Notes under the pieces: generated by a model
Database searches by the model: none
Seen by the model: the letters and a program-made list of their open reading frames with translations, nothing else
What the model was told of the DNA's origin: nothing
DNA from: Roseomonas alba
GTDB lineage: Bacteria > Pseudomonadota > Alphaproteobacteria > Acetobacterales > Acetobacteraceae
DNA: 64,000 nt
NCBI RefSeq assembly: GCF_019430885.1
Contig: NZ_JAHYBZ010000003.1
Span: 310,001 to 374,000 of the forward strand
Direction of reading: 5' to 3'
In this document: positions 56,778 to 64,000 of the stretch, piece after piece
Layout of the letters: each line of letters starts with the position of its first letter
Position numbering within the stretch: the stretch's first letter is position 1
Position numbers and translations under genes: made by a program

Positions 56778-58985
56778 ATGCCCAACGACATGCCCCTGTT
56801 GCCCTGGGCGTCCTACGCGGTCGATGCCTGGCAGCGATCGATCCTCTTTCTCGACGTGCTGCGCCAGCGCGGCAACGCCTTCCTGGCGTCTGAGGACGAC
56901 CCGATGCGCAATGTCCTCAGCTTCGGGTTCGAGGTGGTGATGGACGGGAAGGACCTGCCGAACCCCTGCAACTATTGGATGGCCCGCATCATTCCGCCGG
57001 AAGGTGCACCGCCGACCGACCCGCTGGCGCGGCCCTTCATGGTCATCGACCCGCGCGCCGGCCATGGTCCGGGCATCGGCGGCTTCAAGGCGGACAGCGA
57101 GATCGGTGTCGCGCTCGCCGCCGGCCACCCCTGCTATTTCGTCGGCTTCCGCCCGCGCCCCGAACCCGGCCAGACCATTGAACACGTGGTCCACGCCATC
57201 GTCGCCTTCGCCGAGGAAGCCGGCGGCCGCCATGCCAAGGCCGACGGCAAGCTGGTCGCTATCGGCAACTGCCAGGCCGGCTGGGCCCTGATGATGGCCG
57301 CCGCCATCCGGCCCGAGGCCTTCGGCCCGCTGATCATCGCCGGCACGCCGCTGTCCTACTGGGCCGGCGTGAAGGGCCGCGCGCCGATGCGCTACCTCGG
57401 CGGCATGCTCGGCGGATCCTGGCTGACGGCGCTGACCGGCGATCTCGGCGCCGGCGTCTTCGACGGTGCCTGGCTGGTCTCCAACTTCGAATCCGGCAAT
57501 CCGGCCAACACCTACTGGACCAAGCAGTACGAAGTCTGGGCGGATGTCGACCATGCCGCCCCACGCTATCTCGGCTTCGAGAAATGGTGGGGCGGCCATG
57601 TCATGATGAACGCCGAGGAAATGCAGTTCATCGTCGACGAGCTCTTCGTCGGCAACCGCCTGGCGACGGGCGAGCTGACCTTCTCCGACGGCACGCGCGT
57701 CGATCTGCGAGCGATCCAGTCGCCGATCATCGTCTTCTGCTCGCAGGGCGACGAGATCACGCCGCCCGCGCAGGCGCTGTCCTGGATCACCGATCTCTAC
57801 AGCAATCTCCAGGACCTGCAGACCCACGGCCAGACCATCGTCTATTCCGTGCATGGCAGCATCGGCCATCTCGGCATCTTCGTCTCGGGCGGGGTCGCAC
57901 GGAAGGAACACCAGGAATTCGCCTCCAACATCGACATGATCGATGTGCTGCCGCCGGGCCTCTACGAGACGGTGCTGCATCCGGCGGCGGAGGAGCAGAA
58001 CGCCGTGCTGACCGGCCACGGCAACTGGGTCGCGACCTTCGAGGCGCGGGACCTGCCCGATCTCGCCGTCCATGGCGGCACCGACCCCGAGGATGAACGC
58101 CGCTTCGCCGCCGTGCGCCGGGTGTCCGAGACCAACCTCGCCCTGTATCGCCAATATGTGCAGCCCACCGTCCGCGCCCTGGCGACGCCGCCCGTCGCGA
58201 TGGTCACGGAGCATCTGCATCCCACCCGCATGGGCTACACGCTGTTCTCCGACCGCAATCCGGCCATGACCTGGGTGGGCTGGGCGGCCGATCTGACCCG
58301 CGCCAACCGCCAGCCTGTGCCGGCCGACAATCCCGGCCGTGCCGCCGAGCGCCAGGTCTCCGAGGCGATCACGGGCCAGCTCGAAGCCTATGGCCGCCAG
58401 CGCGACGCGCTGACCGAACGCATCTTCCGCGAGGTCTATGCCGCGCCGGTGGTGCAGGCCGCGACCGGCGTCGCGGCCGGCAGCGCCCCGCCGCGGCGGC
58501 GCCCCAGCGAATCTCCCGATCACCGCGCCTTCGTGGCGCTCGCGGCCGAACGGCTGCGCGCCACCATGGCCGAGGGTGGCCTGCGCGAAGCGGTGGTGCG
58601 CGCCCTGTTGTGGGTGCGGCTGCCGGTCTCGAATGCCGATGAACGGTCCTTCGGCGTGGTGCGCCGCATCCGGGCGGCGATCGGGCCGGACAAGCTGCCG
58701 CTGGCGGAGTTCAAGCGCATCGTGCGCCAGCAATTCTTCATGCTTCTGCTCGACCCGGCTGAGGCCATCGCGACCCTGCCCGCTCTCTTGCCCGAGGAGA
58801 CCGCACTGCGCGAGGAAGCGCTGAAAGCGATCCGTTCGGTCGTGGAGGCCACGGGCGACATCCCGCCCGCCGTCGCTGACCGCATGGCGGAGGTCGAGCG
58901 GCTCTTCTCCGGCGGAGCGACGCCGGAGGCGGCTGGCAGCGGCAAGGTGCGGAAGCTGCGGCCGGCGAAGCCGGACGCCGCCTGA
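56778..58985 (+). CDS. DUF3141 protein with PHA synthase-like alpha/beta hydrolase core
   Basis: 735 aa, GGAGG before the ATG. Residues ~80-400 form an alpha/beta hydrolase: F-M-V-I-D-P-R-A-G-H-G-P-G-I-G-G-F-K, then C165 in A-I-G-N-C-Q-A-G-W-A, a cysteine where lipases have serine, as in PhaC-type enzymes; the acid (S-Q-G-D-E-I-T-P-P near 335) and H (S-I-G-H-L-G-I-F near 365) follow. The C-terminal half is helical and family specific. DUF3141 proteins are widespread in Proteobacteria without an agreed function; a polyester or acyl-transfer role is inferred from the fold. It stands alone between a repeat element and addB. Confidence 0.85.
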   Translation: MPNDMPLLPWASYAVDAWQRSILFLDVLRQRGNAFLASEDDPMRNVLSFGFEVVMDGKDLPNPCNYWMARIIPPEGAPPTDPLARPFMVIDPRAGHGPGIGGFKADSEIGVALAAGHPCYFVGFRPRPEPGQTIEHVVHAIVAFAEEAGGRHAKADGKLVAIGNCQAGWALMMAAAIRPEAFGPLIIAGTPLSYWAGVKGRAPMRYLGGMLGGSWLTALTGDLGAGVFDGAWLVSNFESGNPANTYWTKQYEVWADVDHAAPRYLGFEKWWGGHVMMNAEEMQFIVDELFVGNRLATGELTFSDGTRVDLRAIQSPIIVFCSQGDEITPPAQALSWITDLYSNLQDLQTHGQTIVYSVHGSIGHLGIFVSGGVARKEHQEFASNIDMIDVLPPGLYETVLHPAAEEQNAVLTGHGNWVATFEARDLPDLAVHGGTDPEDERRFAAVRRVSETNLALYRQYVQPTVRALATPPVAMVTEHLHPTRMGYTLFSDRNPAMTWVGWAADLTRANRQPVPADNPGRAAERQVSEAITGQLEAYGRQRDALTERIFREVYAAPVVQAATGVAAGSAPPRRRPSESPDHRAFVALAAERLRATMAEGGLREAVVRALLWVRLPVSNADERSFGVVRRIRAAIGPDKLPLAEFKRIVRQQFFMLLLDPAEAIATLPALLPEETALREEALKAIRSVVEATGDIPPAVADRMAEVERLFSGGATPEAAGSGKVRKLRPAKPDAA

Positions 58986-59070
58986 CCCGTGAGGGGGAGC
59001 GACGGTCCCGGCTGCGCGACATGACGACGCTGTGGCATGAAGGGGGGCAGTGCCCTTTCAGCGCCGGCCG

Positions 59071-62000
59071 ATGAACCTCTACGCTATCCCCCCTTCCGCG
59101 TCCTTCCTCGAAACCCTGGCGCTCGGCCTGCTGGCCCGGCTGCCCGGCGATGACCCCGCGACCCTGGCCCGCGCAACGCTGTTGCTGCCGACCCGCCGCG
59201 CCGCCCGGGGCCTACGGGAGGCCTTCCTGCGCGCGGCCGGCGGCCGCGCTCTGCTGCTGCCGCGCATGCGCGCCCTGGCCGGCCTGTCGACCGAGGAAGC
59301 GGACGAGCTGGCCCTGCCCGATCTGCTCGACCTGCCGCCCGCCGTCGCGCCGCTGACACGCCAGGCTGTGCTGGCCGAGATGGCCCAGCGCATCCCCCGC
59401 CGCCATGGTGGGCCCGCTACGCCGGAACAGGCCTGGCTGTTGGCGGGGGAACTGGCGCGGCTGTTCGACGAGATCGCGCTCGAGGAACCCGACCTCGCCA
59501 TGCTGGAACACGCCCCGCCGGAGGACTTCGCCGCGGCCTGGCTGGAGCGGCTGGATGGCTTGGTGCCCGACCGGCATGCGGCGCATTGGCAGATCACCAC
59601 GACGGTGCTGCGCGCGGCGGCGTTGGACTGGAATCGCTGGCTGACAGAACGCGGGCTGCTCGATATCGGCGTGCGGCGCGTGAAGGCGCTGGCGGCGCAG
59701 GCGGCAGCCTGGAGGGATGCGCCGCTCGAACACCCCACCGTCGCGGCGGGCATCGGCGCCGGCGGCACCATCCCGGCCGCGGCCGAATTGCTGCGCGTGC
59801 TGGCTGCCGCGCCGCAGGGTGCGGTGGTGCTGCAAGGCCTGCCGGAACCGGTCGCACCTGCCCTGTGGGAGGCGATCGGCGCAGCGCCCACCCATCCCCT
59901 GGCCGGCCAAGCGCGCTTGCTTAAGGCGATGGGCGCTGGCCCGGATGCCCTGCGCCCCTGGTACGCCGACGCGCCGGAGGGCACCCCGCCGGACCGTGCC
60001 GTGCTGCTGGGCCGCGCCCTCACGCCCGCCGAAGGCCTGCCGGCCTGGACCGAGCACGACAGGCCGCGCTGGTCCGCCGCGCTGACGGGCCTGTCGCGCC
60101 TGGTCGCCGCCGATGCACAGCAGGAAGCCGCCGCCATCGCCCTGCTGCTGCGGGAAAGCGCTGAAACGCCCGGCGCTCGCGCTGCCTTGGTCACGCCGGA
60201 TCGCGACCTCGCGCGCCGCGTCTCGGCGGAACTCGCCCGTCACGGCATCACGGCTGACGATTCCGCCGGTGAACCGCTGGCCGAAACCCCCGCCGCCTCC
60301 TTCCTGCGCCTGATCGGGCGGATGGTCGCGGAGGGCTTTGCGCCGGTGCCGCTGCTCGCCGTGCTCAAGCATCCGCTCTGCGCCGGCGGGCTGGATCGCA
60401 CGGATTGGGTACTGGCGGCGCGGCGGATGGAACACGACGCCCTGCGCGGCCCGCGCCCGGCGCCGGGGTTCGCGGGGCTGCGGGCCTCTGTCGCCGCCTC
60501 GAAGGCCGGGGCGCTCGCCGAGGTATCGCGGCTGCTCGATGCGCTGGAGGGCGCGCTGGACGGCTTCACCACCCTGCCCGACGCACCCGCCCTGCCGCCG
60601 GCGGACCTGCTGCGCGCGCATCTCGCGGCAGCCGAGGCGTTGGCGGCCACGCCCGACCTGCCCGGCGGGCTGCGGCTCTATGCCGGCGAGGAGGGCGAAC
60701 CCCTCGCCCGCCACCTGCATGACCTGACCGAGGCACTTCCCAACCTGCCGCCCATCGCGCCGGCCGACTGGCCGGACCTGTTCGAGGCCGCCCTCGCCGG
60801 GCCCGTCGCGCCATCCCTGCGCGCAACGCGCGGGCGCGGCGATGCGGCGCATCCGCGCATCGCGATCCTCGGCCTGCTGGAAGCGCGGCTGCAATCCTTC
60901 GATCGCGTGGTGCTCGGCGCGCTGGAGGAAACCGCCTGGCCGCAGGCGACCGATCCTGGCCCATGGATGTCGCGTCCGATGCGCGCCGCCTTCGGCCTGC
61001 CGGAACCCGAAGCGCGCATCGGCCGCGTCGCCGCCGACTTCCTGTTTGCCGCCGCGGCAGCGCCGGAGGCGGTGCTGTCCTCCGCCGCGCGGCGCGGCGG
61101 GTCGCCTACCGTGCCGGCGCGCTGGCTGGTGCGGCTCGATACCTTCCTCGCGGGGCAGGACGGGTTGGCGTTGCGGGCCTCCCCCGCGGCCGCCTGGGCC
61201 GCGGCGCTGGATGCGCCGGATGCGGTGACGCCCATCCCACGCCCCGCCCCGGCACCGCCCGCCGCGCTGCGGCCGCGCCGCCTGACGGTGTCCGATGCCG
61301 GGCTGCTGATCGCCGACCCTTACGCCTTCTACGCGAAGCGCGTGCTGCGCCTCGACCCGCTGAAGGCGCTGGAGGAGGAGGTCGGCGCGCTCGACTACGG
61401 CATGCTGGTGCACGCGGCCATGGCGGGCTTCCTGCGCGCCATCGGCACCGGCTGGCCGGGCGAGGCCGCCGCCCAGGACGCCTGGGACCGCGCCAGCGAG
61501 AAGGCGCTGGACGATTATCGCGACCGGCCGGGCATCCTCGCCTTCTGGACGCCGCGCCTCGCCAATATCGGCGGCTTCGTGCTGGAGCAGGAGGCGGCGC
61601 TGCGCGGCATCGCCCCGCTGCGCGCCTGCCTGGTGGAGGTGAAGGGCCAGGCCCTTCTGCGCCTGCCTGGCGGCGAGATCGAGATCGAGGCCCGTGCCGA
61701 CCGTCTCGACCAACTGCCGAACGGCGGCTGGCGCGTGGTGGACTACAAGACCGGTTCCGTGCCGACCGCCAAGGCGCTCGCCGCCGGTTCCGCGCCGCAA
61801 CTGCCCATCGAGGCCTGGCTGCTGGAACAGGGCGCCTATCCCGGCAGCGGGGGCGCTGTGACCGACCTGCTCTACTGGCGCCTGACCGGTGGGGAACAGG
61901 CCGGCGAGGTGAAGGGGCTCGGTGCGACAGCGGAGGACGGCACGCCCTTCGCCGCGCTGGCACACGAACGGCTGATGGCACTGGCCGAGAAGTGGCTGCT

Positions 62001-62115
62001 CGGCGAGGCGCCCTTCCCCTCGCGCCCGCATCCGGGGCGCAGCGCGATGGGCGGCGACTACGATCACCTCGCCCGCATCGACGAGTGGTCGGCCGGCGTC
62101 GCGGACAATGGCTGA
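59071..62115 (+). CDS. addB: Double-strand break repair protein AddB (alphaproteobacterial type)
   Basis: 1014 aa, normal length, start at M-N-L-Y-A-I-P-P-S-A-S-F-L-E-T-L-A. N-terminal inactive helicase-like part with L-L-L-P-T-R-R-A-A-R-G-L in place of a Walker A, as in alphaproteobacterial AddB. The C-terminal PD-(D/E)XK nuclease has A-D-R-L-D-Q-L ... W-R-V-V-D-Y-K-T-G and the upstream D-Y-G-M-L-V-H motif. AddB needs AddA to make the recombination-initiating helicase-nuclease. AddA is not encoded downstream, where it is normally found. An ATG at 62108 overlaps the stop and opens only nine codons. Confidence 0.95.
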   Translation: MNLYAIPPSASFLETLALGLLARLPGDDPATLARATLLLPTRRAARGLREAFLRAAGGRALLLPRMRALAGLSTEEADELALPDLLDLPPAVAPLTRQAVLAEMAQRIPRRHGGPATPEQAWLLAGELARLFDEIALEEPDLAMLEHAPPEDFAAAWLERLDGLVPDRHAAHWQITTTVLRAAALDWNRWLTERGLLDIGVRRVKALAAQAAAWRDAPLEHPTVAAGIGAGGTIPAAAELLRVLAAAPQGAVVLQGLPEPVAPALWEAIGAAPTHPLAGQARLLKAMGAGPDALRPWYADAPEGTPPDRAVLLGRALTPAEGLPAWTEHDRPRWSAALTGLSRLVAADAQQEAAAIALLLRESAETPGARAALVTPDRDLARRVSAELARHGITADDSAGEPLAETPAASFLRLIGRMVAEGFAPVPLLAVLKHPLCAGGLDRTDWVLAARRMEHDALRGPRPAPGFAGLRASVAASKAGALAEVSRLLDALEGALDGFTTLPDAPALPPADLLRAHLAAAEALAATPDLPGGLRLYAGEEGEPLARHLHDLTEALPNLPPIAPADWPDLFEAALAGPVAPSLRATRGRGDAAHPRIAILGLLEARLQSFDRVVLGALEETAWPQATDPGPWMSRPMRAAFGLPEPEARIGRVAADFLFAAAAAPEAVLSSAARRGGSPTVPARWLVRLDTFLAGQDGLALRASPAAAWAAALDAPDAVTPIPRPAPAPPAALRPRRLTVSDAGLLIADPYAFYAKRVLRLDPLKALEEEVGALDYGMLVHAAMAGFLRAIGTGWPGEAAAQDAWDRASEKALDDYRDRPGILAFWTPRLANIGGFVLEQEAALRGIAPLRACLVEVKGQALLRLPGGEIEIEARADRLDQLPNGGWRVVDYKTGSVPTAKALAAGSAPQLPIEAWLLEQGAYPGSGGAVTDLLYWRLTGGEQAGEVKGLGATAEDGTPFAALAHERLMALAEKWLLGEAPFPSRPHPGRSAMGGDYDHLARIDEWSAGVADNG

Positions 62116-62137
62116 TACCGCCGAGCCTTGCCGGTGA
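62108..62137 (+). pseudogene. Possible 5' remnant of addA
   Basis: ATG overlapping the addB stop, then M-A-D-T-A-E-P-C-R and a stop. addA usually starts in exactly this overlap, and short M-x-D-x-A openings are common for it. Nothing resembling the AddA Walker A follows. The identification rests on position and is tentative. Confidence 0.3.
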
Positions 62138-62196
62138 CCTTTTCGGCAGCAAGGCGCGGCGGCATTGATGGGGCGGCCGCGCGCTCAACCGACACC

Positions 62197-62369
62197 CTGA
62201 TACCGAGTCAGCCGTAGGGGCTGGCCGGTATCAGAGCCTGTCCCAGGGATCGCCTGGCGACGACTTCTGACATTGACGATGGTCCGCGCTCCCCGGCCGG
62301 CAGCAGCATGTTGGACTGTGTGGCAGGGCGGGGTGCGGGCAGCCGTCGAACCTTCAGGACAGGCTCTGA
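62197..62369. repeat. MITE-like element with 13-bp perfect inverted repeats and adjoining hairpin
   Basis: TCAGAGCCTGTCC (62231-62243) and GGACAGGCTCTGA (62357-62369) are exact inverted copies bounding 139 bp with no gene. Directly to the left, CTGATACCG (62197-62205) and CGGTATCAG (62226-62234) form a second perfect stem with an inner CAGCC/GGCTG; it shares TCAG with the left terminus. The layout resembles a miniature or deleted insertion sequence. I could not find a convincing target-site duplication. Confidence 0.55.
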
Positions 62370-62463
62370 CGTGGCGGGGGCTGGACGTCGGCGCCCAGCC
62401 CCTTAAAGTCATATGACTGACCTAACGACACAAGAAGGGAGGGGCGCCAAGCCCGCTTTGTCC

Positions 62464-63075
62464 ATGATGAAACTGCACTGGTCCCCGCGCTCCCCCTATG
62501 TGCGCAAGGTGATGGTCGCCGCGCATGAGCTCGGCCTCGCCGACCGCATCCAGACCGTCCGCACCGTCGTCGCCATGGACAAGCCGGTGCCCGAGCTGAT
62601 GCGCGAGAACCCGCTCAGCAAGATCCCGACCCTGGTCACCGAAGACGGGACCATCCTCTACGACAGCGCCGTCATCATGGAATATTTCGACAGCCTCGTC
62701 GGCGGCGGAAAGCTGATCCCGGCCTCGGGTCCCGCGCGCTTCGTCGAGCTGCGGCGTCATGCGCTGGCGAACGGCTTCCTCGACGTGCTGATCTACTGGC
62801 GGACCGAGCGCGCGCGCGAAACGCCGCTGCCCTCGATGATGCACAGCTACCAGACGAAGCTCGACGCCATCCTGCCCGCGCTGGATGCCGAGATCGGCGA
62901 AATCGCGCAGACGCCGGTCGGCATGGCGCAGATCACGCTGGCCATCGCCGGCGACTACATGGATTTCCGCTTCGCCGATCTTGGCTGGCGGGAACGGGCG
63001 CCGCGCTTCTCCGCCTGGCAGTCGAAGTTCCGCGAGAGGCCTTCGATGGTTGCCACGCCGGTGGTCGACGCCTGA
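62464..63075 (+). CDS. Glutathione S-transferase family protein
   Basis: 203 aa from ATG 62464 (an ATG at 62413 would add 17 non-conserved residues). Thioredoxin-fold N-terminus M-K-L-H-W-S-P-R-S-P-Y-V-R-K-V-M-V-A-A, where the S-P-Y-V-R segment provides the active-site Ser/Tyr, then N-P-L-S-K-I-P-T-L with the cis-Pro, and D-S-A-V-I-M-E-Y-F-D which binds the gamma-Glu. The C-terminal helical domain is present. The substrate is unknown. The CoA-transferase gene starts 2 nt after its stop, so they form an operon. Confidence 0.9.
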   Translation: MMKLHWSPRSPYVRKVMVAAHELGLADRIQTVRTVVAMDKPVPELMRENPLSKIPTLVTEDGTILYDSAVIMEYFDSLVGGGKLIPASGPARFVELRRHALANGFLDVLIYWRTERARETPLPSMMHSYQTKLDAILPALDAEIGEIAQTPVGMAQITLAIAGDYMDFRFADLGWRERAPRFSAWQSKFRERPSMVATPVVDA

Positions 63076-63077
63076 TC

Positions 63078-64000
63078 GTGGCCGGACCCCTGTCGCATCT
63101 GCGTGTGCTCGATCTCGGCCGCATCATGGCGGCCCCCTGGGCCACGCAGGTTCTTGCCGATCTCGGCGCCGAGGTGATCAAGATCGAACGCCCCGGCGCC
63201 GGGGACGACACGCGCGGCTGGGGTCCGCCCTTCCTCAAGGATCGCGACGGCAATCCGACGAAGGATGCGGGCTATTTCCTCTCGATGAATCGCGGCAAAC
63301 GGTCGGTCACGCTCGACATCACCAAGCCGGAGGGGCAGGCGATCGCGCGCCGCCTCGCCCAGGACAGCGACATCGTCATCGAGAACTTCAAGGTCGGCGC
63401 GCTGGCGCGCTACGGCCTCGACGCCGCGTCGCTGCGCGCGCTCAAGCCCTCGCTGATCTACTGCTCGGTCACCGGCTTCGGCCAGGATGGGCCGCGCGCC
63501 GAACAGGCCGCCTATGACTTCATGATCCAGGCCATGTGCGGATTGATGAGCCTCACTGGCGAGGCCGATGGCGCGCCGCAGAAGGTCGGCGTGCCGATCA
63601 TCGACCTGATGACGGGCATGTATGCGGTGACCGCCATCCTCGCCGCCGTCGCGCGCCGCGCCGAAACCGGCGAGGGTGCGACCATCGACCTCGCCATGCT
63701 CGATGTCGGCACCGCGGTGCTGTCCAACCAGGCGATGAACCATCTCGTCGGCGGACGCGTCCCGCATCGCGCCGGCAACCGGCATCCCAACATCCAGCCG
63801 CAGGACGTCTTCCCCGCGAAGGACGGGGAGATCGTGCTCGCGGTCGGCAATGACGCGCAGTTCGCCAAGCTATGCCACGCCATCGACCGCCCGGAATGGG
63901 CCGTCGATCCGCGCTTCATCCGCAACGCCGACCGCGTGCGGCACAATGCGGATCTCACGCCGCTGCTCGCCGAACGCTTCCGCGACTTCACGCGCGCGGA
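63078..64000 (+). CDS. CaiB/BaiF family III CoA transferase, N-terminal part (3' end outside window)
   Basis: 307 codons are visible, running off the window; full members are ~400. GTG start 2 nt after the GST gene. Recognised by L-R-V-L-D-L-G-R-I-M-A-A-P-W-A-T-Q, L-G-A-E-V-I-K-I-E-R-P-G-A-G-D-D-T-R-G-W-G-P-P, and the catalytic Asp in A-A-Y-D-F-M-I-Q-A-M-C-G-L-M. These enzymes move CoA between carboxylic acids (formyl-CoA/oxalate, crotonobetaine, succinyl-CoA/hydroxy acids). The acid used here cannot be told. Confidence 0.94.
   Translation, partial: MAGPLSHLRVLDLGRIMAAPWATQVLADLGAEVIKIERPGAGDDTRGWGPPFLKDRDGNPTKDAGYFLSMNRGKRSVTLDITKPEGQAIARRLAQDSDIVIENFKVGALARYGLDAASLRALKPSLIYCSVTGFGQDGPRAEQAAYDFMIQAMCGLMSLTGEADGAPQKVGVPIIDLMTGMYAVTAILAAVARRAETGEGATIDLAMLDVGTAVLSNQAMNHLVGGRVPHRAGNRHPNIQPQDVFPAKDGEIVLAVGNDAQFAKLCHAIDRPEWAVDPRFIRNADRVRHNADLTPLLAERFRDFTRA

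Noticed and set aside
56763..58733. 656-codon open frame antisense to the DUF3141 gene
   Set aside because: Shadow frame; codon-bias effect only.
59212..62067. 951-codon open frame antisense to addB
   Set aside because: Shadow of addB, which has recognisable AddB and nuclease motifs.
1..64000. CRISPR array, tRNA or rRNA genes, prophage, intact transposase
   Set aside because: No regularly spaced direct repeats, cloverleaf-like segments, rRNA signatures or transposase motifs were seen in any gap between genes.

Overview
The window is about 70% GC and looks like chromosomal DNA of a high-GC alphaproteobacterium, most likely Acetobacteraceae of the Roseomonas type. That assignment is inferred from gene content and codon bias. 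The signs are: three Bug/TctC-type solute receptors plus one TctAB permease pair; the alphaproteobacterial order hrcA / rph / rdgB; an alphaproteobacterial AddB; and many ATGA-overlapping operons. I see no rRNA, tRNA, CRISPR array, phage or intact transposase.

Region by region. 1-3.9 kb: end of a flavin monooxygenase, a PPOX protein, an AhpD-like protein divergent from a LysR regulator, RidA/DUF4169 and a dienelactone hydrolase. 4.2-7.2 kb: a tripartite tricarboxylate transporter operon. 7.3-11.5 kb: a GNAT gene divergent from a three-gene acid-sugar or polyol catabolic operon (Gfo/Idh/MocA dehydrogenase, TIM-barrel isomerase, enolase-superfamily dehydratase), with a LacI-type 24-bp palindrome between them. 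11.8-12.4 kb: a RimJ-like acetyltransferase. 12.6-21.8 kb: the most unusual segment. A nucleobase permease ending in a degenerate anti-sigma-like ATPase domain is divergent from a seven-gene overlapping operon. That operon encodes a formyltransferase-fold enzyme, a small membrane sensor, a sensor-HAMP-MFS fusion, an ABC-type binding protein, a membrane SpoIIE phosphatase, a STAS antagonist and an RsbW-like kinase. I read it as a membrane-sensing partner-switching module tied to transport.

21.8-23.9 kb: two poorly characterised membrane-anchored proteins. 23.9-27.1 kb: an arsenic operon (ArsR-ArsC fusion, GAPDH, ArsJ) with an operator beside the start codon. 27.4-37.7 kb: a seven-gene operon joining hydantoinase HyuA/HyuB to a peptide-type ABC transporter with a permease-ATPase fusion, a FAD amine/amino-acid oxidase and a family-5 binding protein. 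It is followed by a GntR regulator and a 2-hydroxyacid dehydrogenase. 39.9-43.8 kb: an orphan Bug receptor, a patatin and a GntP permease. 44-54 kb: housekeeping genes (hrcA, rph, rdgB, an M20 peptidase, glnD, mutS) and a glyoxalase-fold protein. 54-64 kb: a lipoprotein, another Bug receptor, a DUF3141 protein, addB, a glutathione transferase and the start of a family III CoA transferase.

Two non-coding themes run through the window. A 235-280 bp multi-hairpin intergenic element occurs four times (3.9, 40.9, 43.8 and 56.3 kb), always in the same orientation just after a plus-strand gene, and one of its stems shows compensatory changes between copies. Downstream of addB, the place where addA is normally found holds only a 9-codon start overlapping the addB stop, followed by a small element with perfect 13-bp inverted repeats; this suggests that addA has been lost or moved from this locus.
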